The notes beneath the pieces are model-generated. The model did not search any database. It was given only the letters and a program-made list of their open reading frames with translations, and was not told the origin of the DNA. Positions 1 to 7,800 of a stretch of DNA of 14,279 nt are shown here, one piece after another. Each line of letters begins with the position of its first letter. Within the stretch, counting starts at the first letter, position 1. The DNA comes from Acidobacteriota bacterium (GTDB lineage Bacteria; Acidobacteriota; Blastocatellia; Pyrinomonadales; Pyrinomonadaceae), in contig JAFBAJ010000328.1 in NCBI GenBank assembly GCA_019247865.1, forward strand, positions 1 to 14,279, given 5' to 3'. A program made the translations under genes and the position numbers.

Positions 1-1
1 A

Positions 2-184
2 TTCCAGAAAATCGCCGTTGATGACCAGCTCGATGTCGCCCCTTTTTCCTTCCGGAGTCTCGGACTGGCGGCGTATAAAGTCTCGAAACTGAGACTTGTC
101 GAAGACGTGATCGTCGCCCGGGTCGGACGCGCCGCCGCCGACGTGCAGGTCGCTGACAATGAGGGTCACGGGTTTGTCGCTCAT
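2..184 (-). CDS. Metallophosphoesterase (calcineurin-like), N-terminal 61 residues, cut by the window edge
   Basis: This is the 5' end of a gene that runs off the left edge. The start ATG at 184-182 follows a strong purine-rich ribosome site (AGGAAAGGAAG, about six bases upstream). The visible 61 residues contain the first two metal-binding blocks of calcineurin-like phosphoesterases: a hydrophobic strand ending in SDLH (Asp12 and His14, the D-x-H motif), and a second strand ending in GDFLE (residues 57-61, the GDxx[D/E] block). The family uses a two-metal centre to hydrolyse phosphomono- or diesters; the substrate cannot be told from this fragment, and the later GNH[ED] and His blocks lie outside the window. 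The gene starts 42 bases after the stop of the upstream CHAT protease gene on the same strand, so co-transcription is likely. It may be an accessory phosphatase or nuclease of the CHAT locus (inference). The family call is firm for so short a fragment. Confidence 0.85.
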   Translation of the reverse strand, partial: MSDKPVTLIVSDLHVGGGASDPGDDHVFDKSQFRDFIRRQSETPEGKRGDIELVINGDFLE

Positions 185-226
185 AATGGACTTCCTTTCC
201 TAAAGATTTCTCCACGAAATTTGAAC

Positions 227-2998
227 TCAGTTTTCATGATGCGCTCTGGTTTCGAACGGACACTGCAAAGAATAGAAGAGCCCCACAGGGTTTTTCTCTT
301 GAAGCAACTCACGGCGCAGGCGCCAGAGCGCCTCTCCGATGGTCATGCCGTCCAGATAACGCTTAATCAATTCCTCTCCGAAGGCCGCGCCGAAGGTGGC
401 CGGGACTGGAAACGAAGTGGCGATCAGACCCAGCGCCTGTTTCTCTTTGAAGCGCGAGAAGAAGTTCGTCAGGCTGAGCGGAGAGTACTGCCCGGAGCTA
501 CAGGAATTGAGGAAGATGATCGGCCCGTTTGAGAAGTTGATCGAGTTATCGATGAACGCCGGGTCAATATAAAAATTCCTGTCCACTTCGAGCTTCTCGT
601 CCTGAGTGACGATAAAAGTTCCGTCGCTCTGCCCATGACAGTAAAAGTAGATCAGGGTGGCGGCGTAATTCTTCTGCGCGATCATTTTTTTGATCGCCTC
701 TTTGCCGACGTTGATTTCGAGTTTGCTGACCTTGCCGGCGTAAGAGTTTTGAGCCACGCTGATCTGGTCGGCAACAGGCTTGTAAGCGCTCCCTTCAAAA
801 GCACCTGTTTCATCAATCGTCGGATTGAAATTCAGGCTCACGAACGGGGCGCTATGTTCATGTGCGGCAAAGGGGCCGGTGATGTCTCCGATCTCACCGA
901 TGAGCAATGATTCGATCAGAAAGCGGTTGCCCCACAACTCCTGTTCCTGCGGCGGGTCGTCGTCACGCTCCATGTTGTAGGAGCGCGGATATAAAATCTC
1001 CCACGGCAGAAAAGCGCAATTCGTGCTGATCTGAACCACGCTTCCGGTCTGGAGCGCGCTGATTTTATCCAGAAGCTTCCCTAAGTCTTCATCTTCGGAA
1101 AGATCCGCGTAGAGAATGGAGCCTTCGGTAACGACGCGTTTGAGAAGGTCTTCGTAAGCCTGTGCGCTCCCCTCCGCCGGAGAGGTGATCGGATTGCACG
1201 GCTCGGACCAGATATCGTCCGACGCGACGGGCGAGAGCTTGGCGGAAGTTTTCCCGATCCGTTTTGCCAGCATGTCCCGGTCTATTGTCTGAAACTGGTA
1301 AACCCGGGTCTCTTGAGTTTCATTGTTCCGGTAATAAGCATTCAGAGTTTGCCCGAGAGCCGAGATCGCCAGTACTGCCGTGCGCTGCGTGCGATCTTTG
1401 CCGGCCATCAGCTCGTCCAGATTGAGGTTGACCGGGACGCGCGCAGAAACCAGCGCCGGCTCGTCGAGCGCGGAGACGAGTTCGACCTTGAGATGAAACT
1501 CGTAAAGGACGAAGCCATTGCGGTCGAAGATAATGTAGAAGCCGGAATTTTTGACCGGCTGCGCGTCGGCCCGGAGCTTAAAAGAGACGGGGGCTTCGAG
1601 GTTGCCCTCGACAAATTTGATCTTCCTGAACCAGGCTTCGTCGCGGAACGTAAACCCTGTCGGAATGACGGAGAGGCCCAGCTCTCCGTTCTGCTGCCGA
1701 GCCTTGTCCAGCTCCTCTGCCTGTTTGATGATCGCCAGCGCATTATTCGAGGCCACGCCGTAATTGAAGACCAGATCAACCTCGCTCTCGCATTTGACCC
1801 GCTCGCCATCCACAGCGTCGCCCAACAGGGCAAAGTAAAATTCGGATAAGACAGCTTCGGCAGAGGCGACGGCTTCAAGGCTTTCGTCCGCTGTCGTAGC
1901 ATATGAAGGATCTATTGATTGCCTGACCGGCGCAACGCTATTTATCTCGGCAAGGGTCGGCAGGCCCTCCGATAACGCGTTCGAGATTTTGCCCTGATGC
2001 CTCATCAACTCTTTCAAGGTGGGCAGCGAGCTGTTGGTCGCACCGGCATAGGCTAAATCTATCTTAGCCTGTTCGTAATTTTCTTTGAGCTTGTTGAAGA
2101 CCATGCGCTTCTGCGCGTCAGTTAGTTCGGGCGCTTGCGTCACTCTCAGAAGCGCCTGGCGAATATGCCTGGGCGCTTGCGCCGCCGTGTCCGGGTCACT
2201 CAGGGCTTTGAGCGACTCCTGAAACGGCTCGTTGATCGAGTCGAGTTTTTCCCAATCATCGCGCGTCTTAAAGACCTCCGTGCGCAGCAGCATGTAATCG
2301 AATTTATCGAGCGGCTTGCTCTCAGCCATGCTCTGCCCCACGCGCAGTTGATCCTTGACGACCCAGAGCCGGTCTGTGTCAAGCTCTTCTCCGGTCGCAC
2401 GGATGATCGCGATGTAACCGTCGCTAAGCTCACCGGCGCTGTAGGAATTGTAAAAACCCAGGTGGATGTGGCCGTTGCCCGCGCCGACCAGCTCCTGTAT
2501 GCCCAGCGTCAGCGGCTCTACGATCTTCATCGCAGCAGAAAGCTGCGGAACCATCAGCAGGTCCGTTAAATTGCCCAGCGTCTTCAAGTAGGCTTTGAGA
2601 TAATTTTGACCTTCGAGCGCGATCAGTCCCGCGCCGAGCGAAACGACTCCGCCGTTGAAGGGCATCGCCTGCGTGAGCATGTAATTGTGCCCGACGACAT
2701 CACCGTTGCCATTGTTCTGCAGACCGACGCGCGACCAATCGGCAATGCCGGGGATTTCGACGGATCGTTCGGCGAAATCGAAACGGATGATGGAGTGCAC
2801 AGCCGGATACCAGCTTTGCCCCCACGCCACCTCTTTCCTCAAAAACATATCCGCCAACCGCAGCCTGATGTAATGGCAGCCGGCTTCAAGGCTTTCCGGG
2901 TTCAGTTTGAGATCAACGTGTGCCTGATCCATGACATGATAGATCAGATGTTTGCGGTCTTTATCAAACCAGCCCGTCAGTGTCGTCCATAAAGACAT
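227..2998 (-). CDS. CHAT-domain cysteine protease with large uncharacterised N-terminal region (923 aa)
   Basis: Probably a caspase-like cysteine peptidase (clan CD) of a signalling or conflict system. The CHAT domain is at the C-terminus (about residues 610-915). It has the LPWEILYPR block (664-672), the catalytic His in YFYCHG (His788, bases 635-637) and the catalytic Cys in FLNSCSSG (Cys833, bases 500-502). The tail IGEALWRLRRELL is the usual closing helix of the fold. Both dyad residues are present, so it should be active. Residues 1-580 match no family I can name with confidence. Residues 1-240 look alpha/beta with a Gly-rich stretch. Residues 260-440 are helical. About 450-575 are beta-rich, possibly an Ig-like or ligand/partner-binding module. 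No signal peptide or membrane segment is seen, so the protein is probably cytoplasmic. The start ATG has an excellent ribosome site (GAGAGGAG, seven bases upstream). The gene lies between a Tat-exported protein and a phosphoesterase on the same strand. The cleaved substrate is unknown. Confidence 0.9.
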   Translation of the reverse strand: MSLWTTLTGWFDKDRKHLIYHVMDQAHVDLKLNPESLEAGCHYIRLRLADMFLRKEVAWGQSWYPAVHSIIRFDFAERSVEIPGIADWSRVGLQNNGNGDVVGHNYMLTQAMPFNGGVVSLGAGLIALEGQNYLKAYLKTLGNLTDLLMVPQLSAAMKIVEPLTLGIQELVGAGNGHIHLGFYNSYSAGELSDGYIAIIRATGEELDTDRLWVVKDQLRVGQSMAESKPLDKFDYMLLRTEVFKTRDDWEKLDSINEPFQESLKALSDPDTAAQAPRHIRQALLRVTQAPELTDAQKRMVFNKLKENYEQAKIDLAYAGATNSSLPTLKELMRHQGKISNALSEGLPTLAEINSVAPVRQSIDPSYATTADESLEAVASAEAVLSEFYFALLGDAVDGERVKCESEVDLVFNYGVASNNALAIIKQAEELDKARQQNGELGLSVIPTGFTFRDEAWFRKIKFVEGNLEAPVSFKLRADAQPVKNSGFYIIFDRNGFVLYEFHLKVELVSALDEPALVSARVPVNLNLDELMAGKDRTQRTAVLAISALGQTLNAYYRNNETQETRVYQFQTIDRDMLAKRIGKTSAKLSPVASDDIWSEPCNPITSPAEGSAQAYEDLLKRVVTEGSILYADLSEDEDLGKLLDKISALQTGSVVQISTNCAFLPWEILYPRSYNMERDDDPPQEQELWGNRFLIESLLIGEIGDITGPFAAHEHSAPFVSLNFNPTIDETGAFEGSAYKPVADQISVAQNSYAGKVSKLEINVGKEAIKKMIAQKNYAATLIYFYCHGQSDGTFIVTQDEKLEVDRNFYIDPAFIDNSINFSNGPIIFLNSCSSGQYSPLSLTNFFSRFKEKQALGLIATSFPVPATFGAAFGEELIKRYLDGMTIGEALWRLRRELLQEKNPVGLFYSLQCPFETRAHHEN

Positions 2999-3068
2999 CG
3001 GCTACTCCTCTCGCGATAAATCGTCGCCGCGAATGTAGATTGTTCTCCCGGTAAATAAATTCCAAAGC

Positions 3069-3121
3069 CGCGAGGCTCGCCATAGATACCGGAGCGTCAG
3101 GTCGAGAGCCTCGCGCTCCGG
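3069..3121. repeat. Two overlapping inverted repeats upstream of the 923-aa CHAT gene
   Basis: The 257-base gap between the Tat-protein stop and the CHAT start holds two GC-rich dyads. A 10-bp perfect arm pair lies at 3069-3078 (CGCGAGGCTC) and 3106-3115. An 8-bp perfect pair lies at 3089-3096 (CCGGAGCG) and 3114-3121. The two right arms overlap by two bases, so the stems cannot both form completely. On the transcript they sit about 70-125 bases before the CHAT start codon and about 135-190 bases after the upstream stop. No U-run follows, so a classical rho-independent terminator is unlikely. An mRNA processing or attenuation structure is possible but unproven. The rest of the gap shows no convincing gene or promoter. 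Confidence 0.45.
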
Positions 3122-3255
3122 CGGATGAAATGAAGAGAGAGTCGGCCACGTCAGAGACCTGTGAGGCGACACTCGCGGCCTGGAGCGGGGTTCCGGGCGT
3201 GGGAGATATCAAGACCCGTCACTTGTCTGTCCTTCTTCAGCGTCCTAAGATGCAA

Positions 3256-4602
3256 TCAGGCATGTCGCCCTTTGATATACGCAGCCAATTCAGACGCCAG
3301 CTTTTGACGGTCAGGGCGATAATTAGGGTTATGCTCGCTATCTATGGGCTGACAGGTCACGCCCCAGTAATCCAGTGCAGCAGCAATCAGGAACGTAATG
3401 TCCTCCTTACTCATGGAACTGGTGACGGGACGGCCCAGCAGCCTGTTCAGAATATTTGCGATGCGACCTATGGCAGCGTTCCCGGCCACGATGTTATCTA
3501 TTTGATTAAGCACCAGGCTTTTGAAGAACGAGACCCGATAGGACGAACCCGGTTGACAGTAGTTCCAGAACTTCTCGCTCACTTCTTCATCGAACGTTTT
3601 AGGTTGCGCCGCTGCATGATTCCTTGATGAGCCGGCGGGGAGGCTTTGAGCATCCTTCCGACCTGAGTTCGCAGGGTTGTTGAAGTTTTCGATCCACAGC
3701 CGCGTGCCTTCTAATAACAGGGAGAGCACATCTATGTGTTGGCTCCCGTCCTTCGTGGTTCTCGAATCAGCGCGCAACTCTTCGAGCTTATCCAGGGCAC
3801 TGTTAAGGTTGGCAGTTGCTTCAGCCTTTGCCTGAGCTTTATTTCCATTATGGAACGGGTCTTCGACCGTTAACGCATTGACTTTAGCCATTAAGAGACT
3901 GGCTTCGATCTTATCGATATCTTTCCCGAGCGTGTTGATCTCGATATTGGTTTCCTGTTGGCTCTTGTCTATATCCTCTTTGAGCTTGGCCGATTCTTTA
4001 ATCAAATTCAGGATTTCATTCAGAATGCCAATGACTTCCGGGGTGAGTTTGGACGGGTCTGCGGGCAAGAGGTTCGTCACCGTTTGTCCGGCCTGAGTCT
4101 GGATGACTGCCAGCGTAGAAATCAGCGAACGCACATTTTGACCGCCTGCGGACGCGCCGGGCGAAGCCGCTATCAGTGAGACATGCGCCGAGCTGACCTG
4201 TATCAAGCCGCGCAACTGCTCGACCTGTTCGCGGCGTTCAGGGTTGTTGGCACTGTTGCCCTGCGGCGGCTTGTTAAGCGCCGCGTCGAGTCGCTTGAGG
4301 CGTTCCTGTAATTGGCTCAGCATGTCGGAGCAAGTGCCGAGCGACTTTTGCACCTTCCTGATAATACCCAGTTGAACTTCGGTCTGTATTTTAGAGAGCG
4401 TTCCCAGATACGCATCTATCGCGTCGGCAGCCGAATCCCGAACTCCACAAACCGAGTAGACCTCCGCGCCCGCGCTTTCCGACGCGAGGCCGGCAATGAT
4501 CGCAACGCCGACGCTGCCCGCAAGGGCGCGCGTCAGGAATCGCCTGCGGCGCGAATCAATCTCGCTGACGGAGGTCTGAACTCTATCCGGGAGCTCTCTC
4601 AT
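3256..4602 (-). CDS. Tat-exported helical/coiled-coil protein of unknown function (448 aa)
   Basis: I do not recognise the family. The N-terminus is a textbook twin-arginine signal peptide: a polar n-region, SRRRRFLTR at residues 17-25, a hydrophobic stretch at 26-40 (ALAGSVGVAIIAGLA type), and an AGA cleavage site at 44-46. Folded export to the periplasm or cell surface by the Tat pathway is therefore expected. The mature part (47-448) is mostly helical. It has Leu/Glu/Lys-rich, coiled-coil-like stretches near 55-110 and 185-240, a Ser/Ala/Pro-rich linker near 310-335, and a compact C-terminal domain (340-448) with Trp346, Tyr348 and Trp413. Four Cys remain after cleavage (52, 91, 349, 417), enough for two disulfides. 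I chose ATG 4602-4600 because GAAAGGG lies six bases upstream and the Tat signal then sits at the correct distance. An in-frame TTG at 4731 would add 43 residues ahead of the signal and has no good ribosome site. The position inside a CHAT/NTPase cluster suggests an extracytoplasmic sensor, target or pore-like effector; this is inference. Confidence 0.8.
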   Translation of the reverse strand: MRELPDRVQTSVSEIDSRRRRFLTRALAGSVGVAIIAGLASESAGAEVYSVCGVRDSAADAIDAYLGTLSKIQTEVQLGIIRKVQKSLGTCSDMLSQLQERLKRLDAALNKPPQGNSANNPERREQVEQLRGLIQVSSAHVSLIAASPGASAGGQNVRSLISTLAVIQTQAGQTVTNLLPADPSKLTPEVIGILNEILNLIKESAKLKEDIDKSQQETNIEINTLGKDIDKIEASLLMAKVNALTVEDPFHNGNKAQAKAEATANLNSALDKLEELRADSRTTKDGSQHIDVLSLLLEGTRLWIENFNNPANSGRKDAQSLPAGSSRNHAAAQPKTFDEEVSEKFWNYCQPGSSYRVSFFKSLVLNQIDNIVAGNAAIGRIANILNRLLGRPVTSSMSKEDITFLIAAALDYWGVTCQPIDSEHNPNYRPDRQKLASELAAYIKGRHA

Positions 4603-4608
4603 TACTTG

Positions 4609-4615
4609 CCCTTTC
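4609..4615 (-). promoter_or_regulatory. Ribosome binding site fixing the start of the Tat-exported protein
   Basis: Read on the minus strand, GAAAGGG lies six bases before the ATG at 4602-4600. It supports this internal start over the TTG 129 bases further upstream, which would bury the twin-arginine motif more than 60 residues into the protein. Confidence 0.6.
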
Positions 4616-4704
4616 AATGAATTTAAGTTGAACGCAGACGGCTCATGTCTGTCGAATGAATCCGCAGAAAAATAGATGTTAGAGCAATACATAAACAGGA
4701 GGCG

Positions 4705-4717
4705 CGTGTGCCACACG
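4705..4717. promoter_or_regulatory. Perfect 13-bp palindrome in the 5' leader of the Tat-protein gene
   Basis: CGTGTG-C-CACACG forms perfect 6-bp arms around a single central base. It lies about 60-70 bases downstream of the -10 box at 4776-4781 and about 100 bases upstream of the chosen start codon. The position and the odd-centred symmetry would suit a repressor operator within the leader. A chance palindrome cannot be excluded; no regulator gene is visible in the window. Confidence 0.35.
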
Positions 4718-4775
4718 GATGAGCCGATCAATGAGCTTCGGTTAAAAGCGTGAAGTCTGCGAGTAAGCAGGCGTT

Positions 4776-4803
4776 ATTATATCTTCGTTCCGGTTGAAGT
4801 CAA
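4776..4803 (-). promoter_or_regulatory. Sigma-70-type promoter for the Tat-protein/CHAT/phosphoesterase genes
   Basis: On the minus strand, TTGACT (4803-4798, five of six consensus bases) is followed after a 16-base spacer by a perfect TATAAT (4781-4776). The surrounding bases are AT-rich. The -35 box begins 12 bases after the stop codon of the 2074-residue NTPase gene (its last base is 4815), in the only gap between these two genes. The predicted transcript starts near 4769 and has a leader of about 165 bases before the ATG at 4602. The site would allow genes at 4602, 2998 and 184 to be transcribed independently of the upstream NTPase genes. Confidence 0.8.
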
Positions 4804-4814
4804 CATTTACATAT

Positions 4815-7800
4815 TTACGGAAACCGGCGCTTTGATGGCTTGGATTCACTCATCTCCTCCAGCATGAGTTCGGGCTCAGGCTGTCGAGCGGTTTTCTGTG
4901 CGAGGCGGCCATCCCAATCGGCTACGGCGTAAAGGCAGACGTCGAGAGCAATCTCCGTGGAAGTCTCTTTATCCTGACCGCTCTCGCCCAGAATATCCTT
5001 CCGCATCTCATCCAAAGTTTTCAATAAGCCCGACGTAGCATGTAGTTCGTTGCGCCCTAAGACGCGCGCCAGCTTCTCTATTGCTCTAACCGCCATCGTC
5101 GGTTTCAGCGGAGGAATGACGACCACCACCGGAATTCCCTGCGCGAAGACCTCTGCGGCAAAGAGACGAGCATTGATGGCCCGGCGACGGTCGCCCTCAG
5201 TGCGTTTATCACTGCTGCCCGGCGGCGCATGCAGCACACAAACCGACAGGTATGGAAAAGCTCTGACCAGATCTTCAGCACGAATCAGGAGCTCGTGCTG
5301 GTCTGCTTCTCTTGATTCCAGAGATTTTTTGTCGCTCGTCGCGCTGAGCTCCTGTGCCAAAAGAAAGCGTGTCCCGGCGCTTGTCTTCTGCGCGCGGCCG
5401 GTCAGGTGCAGGACGCGCACTTTGTCCGGCTCCGGGCTGAGGTCTGAGAGGCTGGTCGCATTCCTGACGATCACCTCGAACTGATTTTTGTCCGCCAGTT
5501 GCTTCCAGCCACGCTGCGCCGTTTCACGCATCAGCTCCGTGCCGACCCAGGAGACAATCTGCGCGCGCGCGGGAGGTTGGCTCGGGCGTGCTAACCTCGC
5601 GTCCGCCACGCGCCGCTGCCGGAAAGGAAAGCCCAGACTGTCCGACGGCCTTTTGGCGCTGAGGGTAAAGATGGCTTCCCACGCCGGCCCGTGCAGTTCT
5701 TCAGTCGGCTGAATGCTCAGCTCCGCCGTGCGGTAGATCAATCGCCGGTGCAAACGCTTGAAGACCTTTTCCAGCTCTTCGGGCACAGACTCCGCGATCA
5801 GTTGGTAAGAGCCGAGACCGGGCAGAAGCATCTCCCACTCGCCGAGCACGAGGCGTTTGCTGTAGAACGGCGGCCACTGAAAAGGGCTCAGCCTCGGAGC
5901 CACCCGCTCTAACTGCAGCTTGACGGGCTGTGCCTCCGTCGGCGTTTGCTGGACGGTGCCGGGCCGGGTCGCGGGCAGGAGGCGAACCGCAAGGGATGAA
6001 CCACTGAAGATATAGCTTCGAATAGTTTCGCCCGCCCACCAGAGAAGCGTAACCATAGCCAGGGCAATGCAGGTGATGAGGAGCAACAGGCCAACCAACG
6101 CAAGCCCCTGTGAATGAATGAAATAATATAGTGGGATGAGGATCAAGCTCAGGACGCTGAGACCGACGTTGACGAGAGAAACTTTTTCCCAGAGAAATAA
6201 TTTTCGTTTGTGGCGGATAAAAACATCCCATAGCCGCCTCGCATAAGAAATGACGATAAAAACGGCCACGCCCCCGGCGATCAACTGTAGAAATACGCGT
6301 TTGAATACGTTGCCCTCAGGGGAGAGGCTGGAAATCGGATAAATTATTAACGAGTAGATGATGTAGAAAAAGGCGATGAGCGGGAGCAGGAAGACGATGC
6401 ACACGATCAGGAGTCCGAGGACGGCGATCGCAATGGTGCGCGCCCAGCTCCTCTGCCGATTCTGTGTAACTCCCTTGAGCGACACGGCCAGTTCGGGCGG
6501 CAGTTCGACGCGCTCACCTGATCGCACTCCGTAATGAGATCTCACCCATGCGGCGATAGCGCGGATGCTCGTCGTCCTATTTTTCAGGAAGGCCACGCTC
6601 ACCAACGCACGAACCAGCCAGGGACGCCAATTGAACGGGGATAAAGTGTTGAGAGCGCCGTCAGTCGGCGCTTCCGCCAGACTCTCTATTTGCGTCCATG
6701 TCGGCAATTCATCGTCTACACGCAGGTTGACGGATGCCGCGAGACGAGACCAGGACTGCGCCATTGCATCGAGCACCGCTTTGAGAGCCGCTACAGTTTT
6801 GTCCCCCTTGTCTTTCTCCATCAACGCTGTCGCCTGCGCCAGACCGGCAATCGTCTCTCCGACTACATCCTGGCTGTTCACGAAATAGAAGCGCGAATAT
6901 TCGAGGAGCCGCACGGCCAGCCTGGGGAAACGCAGAGCCAGCAATTCTCCTTCCTCCAGCGCAACCTCGGCTGCTCTTCTGACGCCGAGGCGCGAGATCA
7001 ATTTAAGCGGGAGCGTTCGGACGGTCGCGCGGCCTTCCTCCTGTTCAGCGGGATGAGCCGGAGAGAGGTCTTCGGGCGGCGCTTCGCCAAGCGCCTTTCG
7101 ACGCAGCCAGAGTCTCCAGGCCTCTTCCGGTTGGTCGCCGTGCGTCTCCCACCAAAACAGCATGGAGGAATCATCTTCGACAAAATCCCATGCCTGCACC
7201 AGCCTGGCCGACTTCTTGCGCTCATTCTCCTGATCCAGCAGGAGTGCCGTTTCAATTAGATCCAGAGAAAGAGAGACTTGAATGAAATCCTGCTCTTCAA
7301 GCGGCTCCAACCAATTCCATTGACTTACTATTTTATCCTCAGCCCAACTCGCAGAGGGTATCTCGGGCCCTTCATCCGCGGGGAAATAGCTCTGCCAGAC
7401 GAAGTGCAGCCAGGCGGGAGAATCCGGAGTCGGTCCTCTCAGGTAAACTTCGCTTAATGGCTTCTGGCTTCTTTGTGCAGACAAAGCATTGAGCAACAGG
7501 AACAACCCGCGGTCCTCTATCTTGCCGGACTGTTCGAGGGTAGTGCCGACATTCTCACCCTCATCCCTGAGACGCATTCGTTTGAGGATGTAGGCTTGCA
7601 CGCGTTCGGCGGCGCGCACCGTCTCGAGCTGAAAGGGAGCGGGATTAGTCGAGATGTTCCGTAGCAACGGCAACGCACGGTCTGCCTGTCCGGCGGCGGC
7701 CAAACTCATCGCCACGGCCACGAAGAGCGGCGGCACATCCTGATGTGCATTACACGTCACCGGCCCAGGCACCAGCTCTCGCTCGCCCGGACTGAGATTG

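Noticed and set aside
2964..3212. Minus-strand frame of 82 codons between the Tat-protein and CHAT genes
   Set aside because: It starts with TTG, has no good ribosome site, overlaps the well-supported CHAT start, and contains the inverted repeats; the protein resembles nothing known.
3130..3627. Plus-strand frame of 165 codons overlapping the 3' end of the Tat-protein gene
   Set aside because: Mostly antisense to a supported gene, with no motif and no clear ribosome site.
4603..4731. N-terminal extension of the Tat protein from a TTG start
   Set aside because: It would put 43 residues before a canonical twin-arginine signal; the internal ATG has a better ribosome site and the usual signal-peptide length.
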